Positions 14,502 through 16,904 of a DNA stretch of 16,904 bases are shown here, one piece after another. Position 1 is the stretch's first letter, and each line of letters starts with the position of its first letter. This stretch comes from an uncultured Clostridia bacterium (GTDB taxonomy: Bacteria > Bacillota > Clostridia > Christensenellales > UBA1242). The notes under the pieces are model-generated. The model searched no databases, had not been told where the DNA came from, and saw only the letters and a program-made list of their open reading frames with translations. Position numbers and translations under genes: made by a program. The stretch lies in assembly GCA_947625955.1 (NCBI GenBank), contig CANQQH010000011.1:1-16904 (forward strand), given 5' to 3'.

Positions 14502-15392
14502 GATTTTCATCAATGTATAGTTTATGTATATGATAAGCCTTATGGGTCTTCAGGTGTTTCTGTTGTAAAAACAATGAAAGTTCCTTATGGAAGTGTGCTT
14601 GGTAGTGTTGATTTTGTTCCTGAACTCACTGACGATCAAGGTCTTAAGGGTTGGAAATATGGGAATTTAGGTTCTTGGTTCACATTTGATTTTAATCCTG
14701 CCACTTTTGAAATTAAAAATGATATTTGTATTTATCCTATTATTGAACAAATTGTATCTTATATCTATGTTTATGATGGTTCTCAACTTATTTATAATAA
14801 TCGTGTTGAAAAAGGAACCATTCTTGATTTAAGTGGTGTTAGACCACTTGGTAGAGCTAATATGCGTTTTGTTGGTTTCTTCACTTCAAAGTATGTCGGT
14901 TTCCCGGCTGGTCATGCCTTTAATTTTGGTGGGCGATTCAATTCTAATATCTCATATTTATCTAGTTCTTATGAATGTTCTTCTGATGAAGTTACTTATT
15001 ATGCTCGTTATGAAAGTCAATTTGAGGGTGCATTTAAGTTTTCTAGTGGTTATAACCCAACTGGTTGTGATGAGTTGTATATTGCCACTACATTTGATGG
15101 AGATCTTTCAAATCCTGTATCGTCAAAAATTATTTATCGCAACTCAAATTATTCCAGTGTTGATAGTTCATCAAAGTTTGATCCTAGTTCGAGTGGTATA
15201 CAAATAGATTGGCGTTCTATGACCATTAATATTGGCATGGGTAGTGGTGTTTATTGGAAAGGACATTATGATGCTTCTAGCGATTCATGGAAGTTTGAAT
15301 GCTATTTTGAATCAATTGGTAGAAATACAGGTGGTGACTTTACTTTAACTCGTGTAGGGTATTCATCTGGAATTTCTTATGATTTGCTATGA
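13800..15392 (+). CDS. InlB-like repeat receptor-binding protein, C-terminal part of split adhesin
   Basis: The frame is open from 13680 and ends at TGA 15390-15392. The first standard start is GTG 13800 (530 residues), but it has no ribosome-binding site and cuts the first repeat in half. That supports a frameshifted continuation of the coiled-coil gene. Four repeats of about 67 residues carry Trp at residues 6, 73, 140 and 209 with the InlB B-repeat pattern (e.g. PGYEFDGWTINGVDI). After two more divergent repeats (about 236-400) comes a unique C-terminal region (about 400-530) rich in Gly, Ser, Tyr and Trp, likely the receptor-binding head. The repeats resemble the Listeria-Bacteroides repeat of internalins and Gram-positive surface proteins. 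The stop overlaps the start of the Zot-like gene (ATGA). Confidence 0.75.
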   Translation: MIFNYWTVGGDKITLSDYTINDSVTIVANVTYKFDVKFMVDDQQSEKQIVEKDHFATFPTTTPSKPGYEFDGWTINGVDIVEVTSYKITGNTTFIAKFTKLHNVVFLYESETKSTQSVRNGEYAQNVSVESTEYKVFNGWTVEGIKVQVDSYKITCDVTFVASITYYYDVTFMSENNSILNVIVKQNDYANFTGDIPVYSVEHYDFVGWTINGNDIVDLTSYKITANTTFIAKFDFHQCIVYVYDKPYGSSGVSVVKTMKVPYGSVLGSVDFVPELTDDQGLKGWKYGNLGSWFTFDFNPATFEIKNDICIYPIIEQIVSYIYVYDGSQLIYNNRVEKGTILDLSGVRPLGRANMRFVGFFTSKYVGFPAGHAFNFGGRFNSNISYLSSSYECSSDEVTYYARYESQFEGAFKFSSGYNPTGCDELYIATTFDGDLSNPVSSKIIYRNSNYSSVDSSSKFDPSSSGIQIDWRSMTINIGMGSGVYWKGHYDASSDSWKFECYFESIGRNTGGDFTLTRVGYSSGISYDLL

Positions 15393-16204
15393 TATCTATA
15401 ATTTTTGGACCGCCGGGAACTGGTAAAACTTGTTTTCTCACTCACATGTTACATGAAGCTGCATTTAATAGAGAGCGAAATCATAATATGCAACTTGAAA
15501 TTTTGAACAAAATTCAAAATGGTTTCAAAAACATAAAGACTATACCTATTCATTGCGTAAGCGCCAACTATGATTGTTGCTTCAAAAAGTTTAGGTATAG
15601 TCCACGGTTTAATCGAAAAATTAATCCTTATCGTTTAGGATTTAGCAATAAGTTTGTTAAAACGCATTTTACTTTGCCTTATGAATGTATTGGAATCACT
15701 GAGGCTCAAAAATATCTTAATAGCAGAATGTCATTGTATTATCCCTCTTGGCAAAGTCGCTGGTATGAACAGCATCGGCATGATGACCTTGATATTTATC
15801 TTGACACCCAAAGACCAATGTTGATTGATGCTAATATTCGCGATATTGCAAGCTTTATTGAAATTGTCAAGTTGTCCATACATCATGATAAAAAAGGCGA
15901 GATTGTTGGTTCGACTTGGAAAGTTAGAAAGATTGCTAATAGTAGGCTTTTTGATAGATATATGGCAAGTGGCGAAAAAGATACAGATTGCTATGTTGAA
16001 GAAGAAATAACAGCAAACTACAATGTCTTTAAGTGTTATGATAGCAAATCATGTAAGCCAAACTTTTATGCCGGGCATGAAACCGAAGACTTTGACTATA
16101 AATCTGCTGAAATTGTTGAAGATAATTATGAAAGTTATTTGAGATATTTGAAAGAAAATGATGATGAACTGCCTGACGAGTTTTACCAAAGGAGAAAAAC
16201 ATGA
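15389..16204 (+). CDS. Zot/pI-type filamentous phage assembly ATPase
   Basis: 271 residues. Walker A is GPPGTGKT at residues 7-14, directly after a short N-terminal strand as in Zot-family proteins. A Walker B-like GITEAQKYL lies at 102-110, where the usual Asp is Thr103-Thr104-region (sequence I-T-E-A-Q) while Glu is kept. The family hallmark follows: QHRHDDLDIYLDTQRP at 128-143, with Gln141 as the sensor residue, then an Arg-rich helix. Near the end YNVFKCYDSKS (211-221) matches the family's final strand. Zot/pI proteins drive extrusion of the phage through the inner membrane. Most have a transmembrane segment and outer domain after the ATPase; here the chain ends acidic with none. The start overlaps the adhesin stop (ATGA), and the end overlaps the next start (ATGA). 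Confidence 0.85.
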   Translation: MISIIFGPPGTGKTCFLTHMLHEAAFNRERNHNMQLEILNKIQNGFKNIKTIPIHCVSANYDCCFKKFRYSPRFNRKINPYRLGFSNKFVKTHFTLPYECIGITEAQKYLNSRMSLYYPSWQSRWYEQHRHDDLDIYLDTQRPMLIDANIRDIASFIEIVKLSIHHDKKGEIVGSTWKVRKIANSRLFDRYMASGEKDTDCYVEEEITANYNVFKCYDSKSCKPNFYAGHETEDFDYKSAEIVEDNYESYLRYLKENDDELPDEFYQRRKT

Positions 16205-16542
16205 TTTTTGATAAAAACATTTTAATAAATGAAACGCTTGATAATTATTTTGAAACATGGAGTCATTGTGTTGACACTGGTGATTTTGTTCAAGAAAAAT
16301 TTCTAGATAAGATAGATAAATATATCTACAAAAATTTGGTTAAATCCTTCAAACAAATTGAAATTTATTCTCTATTGCAGTTGAAGGACATGGGAGTTAA
16401 ACTTGGTCTTTTTGATAAGTTGAAAATTTGGTTCTCAGGCATTGAACCAATTTACAACGCAGAAAAAAAGCAAAAGCTGAAACTTGAAAAAATGAAGGCA
16501 AAAAAGGCGCGCAGTAAGTCTAAGCGCAAGCCTACAACTTAG
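16201..16542 (+). CDS. Small protein with basic tail, partner of the Zot-like ATPase?
   Basis: 113 residues from ATG 16201, preceded by AAAGGAG inside the end of the ATPase gene and overlapping its TGA by 4 bases, so the two are translationally coupled. The N-terminal 60 residues are mixed helical (DNYFETWSHCVDTGDF...). A moderately hydrophobic stretch lies at about 57-80, and the last 25 residues are almost all Lys/Ala/Arg (KAKKARSKSKRKP). There is no clear membrane span and no family is recognised. Coupling suggests it acts with the ATPase, for instance in binding the DNA-protein complex; this is inference. The stop lies at the base of the first hairpin of the intergenic region. Confidence 0.6.
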   Translation: MIFDKNILINETLDNYFETWSHCVDTGDFVQEKFLDKIDKYIYKNLVKSFKQIEIYSLLQLKDMGVKLGLFDKLKIWFSGIEPIYNAEKKQKLKLEKMKAKKARSKSKRKPTT

Positions 16543-16633
16543 TTGTCAAAACAAAGAGAAAAAGTTTTATATAAGGCGATATCGACCCGCTTTCGCGCCC
16601 TTATGCTAAAACTTTTGAGCGACTTTTGACAAC
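16542..16633 (+). repeat. Long extended hairpin 1 (packaging-signal-like)
   Basis: Outer arms GTTGTCAAAA (16542-16551) and TTTTGACAAC (16624-16633) pair over 10 bp. After an internal loop AAAAGTTTTA (16560-16569) pairs with TAAAACTTTT (16607-16616). ATAA and GGCG (16571-16578) then pair with CGCC and TTAT (16596-16604) around one bulge, leaving a 17-base loop containing CGACCCGC. The whole is one long imperfect rod, as expected of a packaging hairpin in single-stranded phage DNA. Confidence 0.65.
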
Positions 16634-16658
16634 AACTTAATCTTATAATTTCATGGCT

Positions 16659-16682
16659 GGGTGCAGCTTTTAGCCTGCACCC
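16659..16682 (+). repeat. Hairpin 2
   Basis: GGGTGCAG (16659-16666) and CTGCACCC (16675-16682) form a perfect eight-pair stem with an eight-base loop. No T-run follows, so it is not a typical terminator. Confidence 0.65.
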
Positions 16683-16714
16683 CTTAATTGTAACAAAAAA
16701 TTAATTTATCCGCT

Positions 16715-16755
16715 TTAACGCTTGGGGCAAGGGCTCCGCCCTGCCCCTGCGTTAA
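16715..16755 (+). repeat. GC-rich hairpin 3
   Basis: TTAACGC / GCGTTAA (7 bp), then GGGGCA / TGCCCC (6 bp), then GGGC / GCCC (4 bp) around the loop TCC, with only small interruptions. It is much more GC-rich than anything around it, and its right arm is shared with hairpin 4. Confidence 0.7.
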
Positions 16756-16789
16756 GTGTTACGTTACTTGACAATAGTAACACTTAACG
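16750..16789 (+). repeat. Hairpin 4, overlapping hairpin 3
   Basis: CGTTAAGTGTTAC (16750-16762) and GTAACACTTAACG (16777-16789) are a perfect 13-bp inverted repeat with a 14-base loop containing TTGACA. The left arm uses the bases that close hairpin 3, so only one of the two can form at a time. It ends about 8 bases before the ribosome-binding site of the gene at 16810. Confidence 0.7.
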
Positions 16790-16809
16790 GAATGAAAAAA
16801 GGAGTTTTT

Positions 16810-16904
16810 ATGAAAGTTATATATCTCGCCTGCGGTCGAGCTGTATTAAATCATAAAAACGTCGTTTATAATGATTTGTTCGAAAATCGAGATTTGAAAT
16901 GCGA
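16810..16904 (+). CDS. Start of an unidentified gene, cut by the window end
   Basis: ATG 16810 preceded by AAAAAAGGAG with 5-base spacing, the same leader style as the gene at 10915. Thirty-one codons are visible, beginning MKVIYLACGRAVLNHKN, with no stop before the edge. Its place directly after the hairpin-rich region would suit a replication initiator, but the visible part carries no diagnostic motif. Confidence 0.5.
   Translation, partial: MKVIYLACGRAVLNHKNVVYNDLFENRDLKC

Larger units (their letters stand above)
16542..16809 (+). promoter_or_regulatory. Hairpin-rich intergenic region, candidate phage origin / packaging signal
   Basis: About 270 bases without a gene, holding four strong inverted repeats (listed separately) in the same place, just after the gene I homologue, where Ff phages keep the packaging signal and the plus- and minus-strand origins. 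Its right end carries AAGGAG for the gene starting at 16810. The nick site cannot be identified without the replication protein. Confidence 0.5.
8971..16904 (+). mobile_element. Inovirus-like (filamentous phage) prophage, right end off window
   Basis: All genes are on the plus strand, closely packed or overlapping, with AT-rich, T-ending codon use unlike the left half. The gene plan follows filamentous phages: ssDNA-binding-size protein, tiny single-membrane-segment coat-type proteins, terminator, membrane-anchored adsorption/minor coat proteins, Zot/pI-type ATPase, then a hairpin-rich intergenic region. The Zot-like ATPase is the diagnostic gene. No secretin is present, consistent with a one-membrane host. 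No replication protein or integrase is recognised. The left boundary is uncertain: it could lie near 8905-8990, or as far right as 9800-10130 if the first two basic genes are flanking cargo. No duplicated attachment sequence could be seen because the right end is missing. Confidence 0.72.

Noticed and set aside
16626..16649. TTGACA followed by TATAAT as a promoter
   Set aside because: The spacing is only 12 bases, too short for a normal sigma-70-type promoter.
16768..16796. TTGACA in the loop of hairpin 4 as a -35 box
   Set aside because: At 17 bases downstream the sequence is AATGAA, not a -10, and a start there would leave no room before the ribosome-binding site.
1..16904. tRNA or rRNA genes, CRISPR arrays, insertion-sequence transposases
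   Set aside because: No cloverleaf with CCA-type acceptor, no regularly spaced repeats and no transposase motif were seen by reading both strands.
1..16904. Mycoplasma-type code with TGA as Trp, suggested by the ICE-like genes
   Set aside because: All long genes use TGG for Trp, and TGA ends genes at functional overlaps (15390-15392, 16202-16204).

Overview
The window looks like a chromosomal stretch of a low-GC, Gram-positive-type (monoderm, Firmicutes/Bacillota-like) bacterium using the standard code. TGA acts as a stop and ribosome-binding sites are strong AGGAG types. It has two parts with visibly different base and codon use. The left part (1-8804) is moderately AT-rich and uses many C- or G-ending codons. 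The right part (8971 to the end) is much more AT-rich, favours T-ending codons and often starts genes with TTG or GTG. This taxonomic reading is an inference from gene style; no rRNA is present.

Region 1 (1-6312) is a conjugation / type IV secretion module. A large VirB6-like membrane protein runs off the left edge on the minus strand. Two paralogous VirB2-like, pilin-like proteins (3283-3654 and 3816-4124) lie on the same strand. A VirD4/TraG-type coupling ATPase (4285-6276) is transcribed divergently from its own promoter. The set resembles the streamlined conjugation modules of Mycoplasma and Firmicutes integrative elements. Region 2 (6422-8191) is a secreted, C-terminally membrane-anchored surface protein with Ig-like repeats. 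Region 3 (8293-8868, minus) is ribosomal protein S20 (rpsT) with a clear promoter and terminator, and an unusual 70-residue Lys/Ala/Glu-rich tail.

Region 4 (about 8971 to beyond 16904) reads as an integrated filamentous (inovirus-like) phage, cut by the right edge. Its order follows the Ff phage plan. Two basic proteins come first, then a hairpin-rich intergenic region and a small ssDNA-binding-protein-sized gene. Two tiny single-TM coat-type proteins follow, then a strong terminator exactly where f1 has one after gene VIII. After it come a small basic protein, three genes with N-terminal membrane anchors (the third a coiled-coil stalk), an InlB-like repeat protein, and a Zot/pI-type morphogenesis ATPase. 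A small basic protein, a 250-bp intergenic region packed with hairpins (candidate origin/packaging region) and the start of another gene complete the window. There is no secretin (pIV) gene, as expected in a monoderm host. No replication protein or integrase is recognised inside the window.

The most interesting points are the phage itself, its receptor-binding protein split by an apparent -1 frameshift inside the first InlB-like repeat, the altered Walker B and missing membrane segment of the Zot-like ATPase, and the overlapping, mutually exclusive hairpins in the candidate origin.
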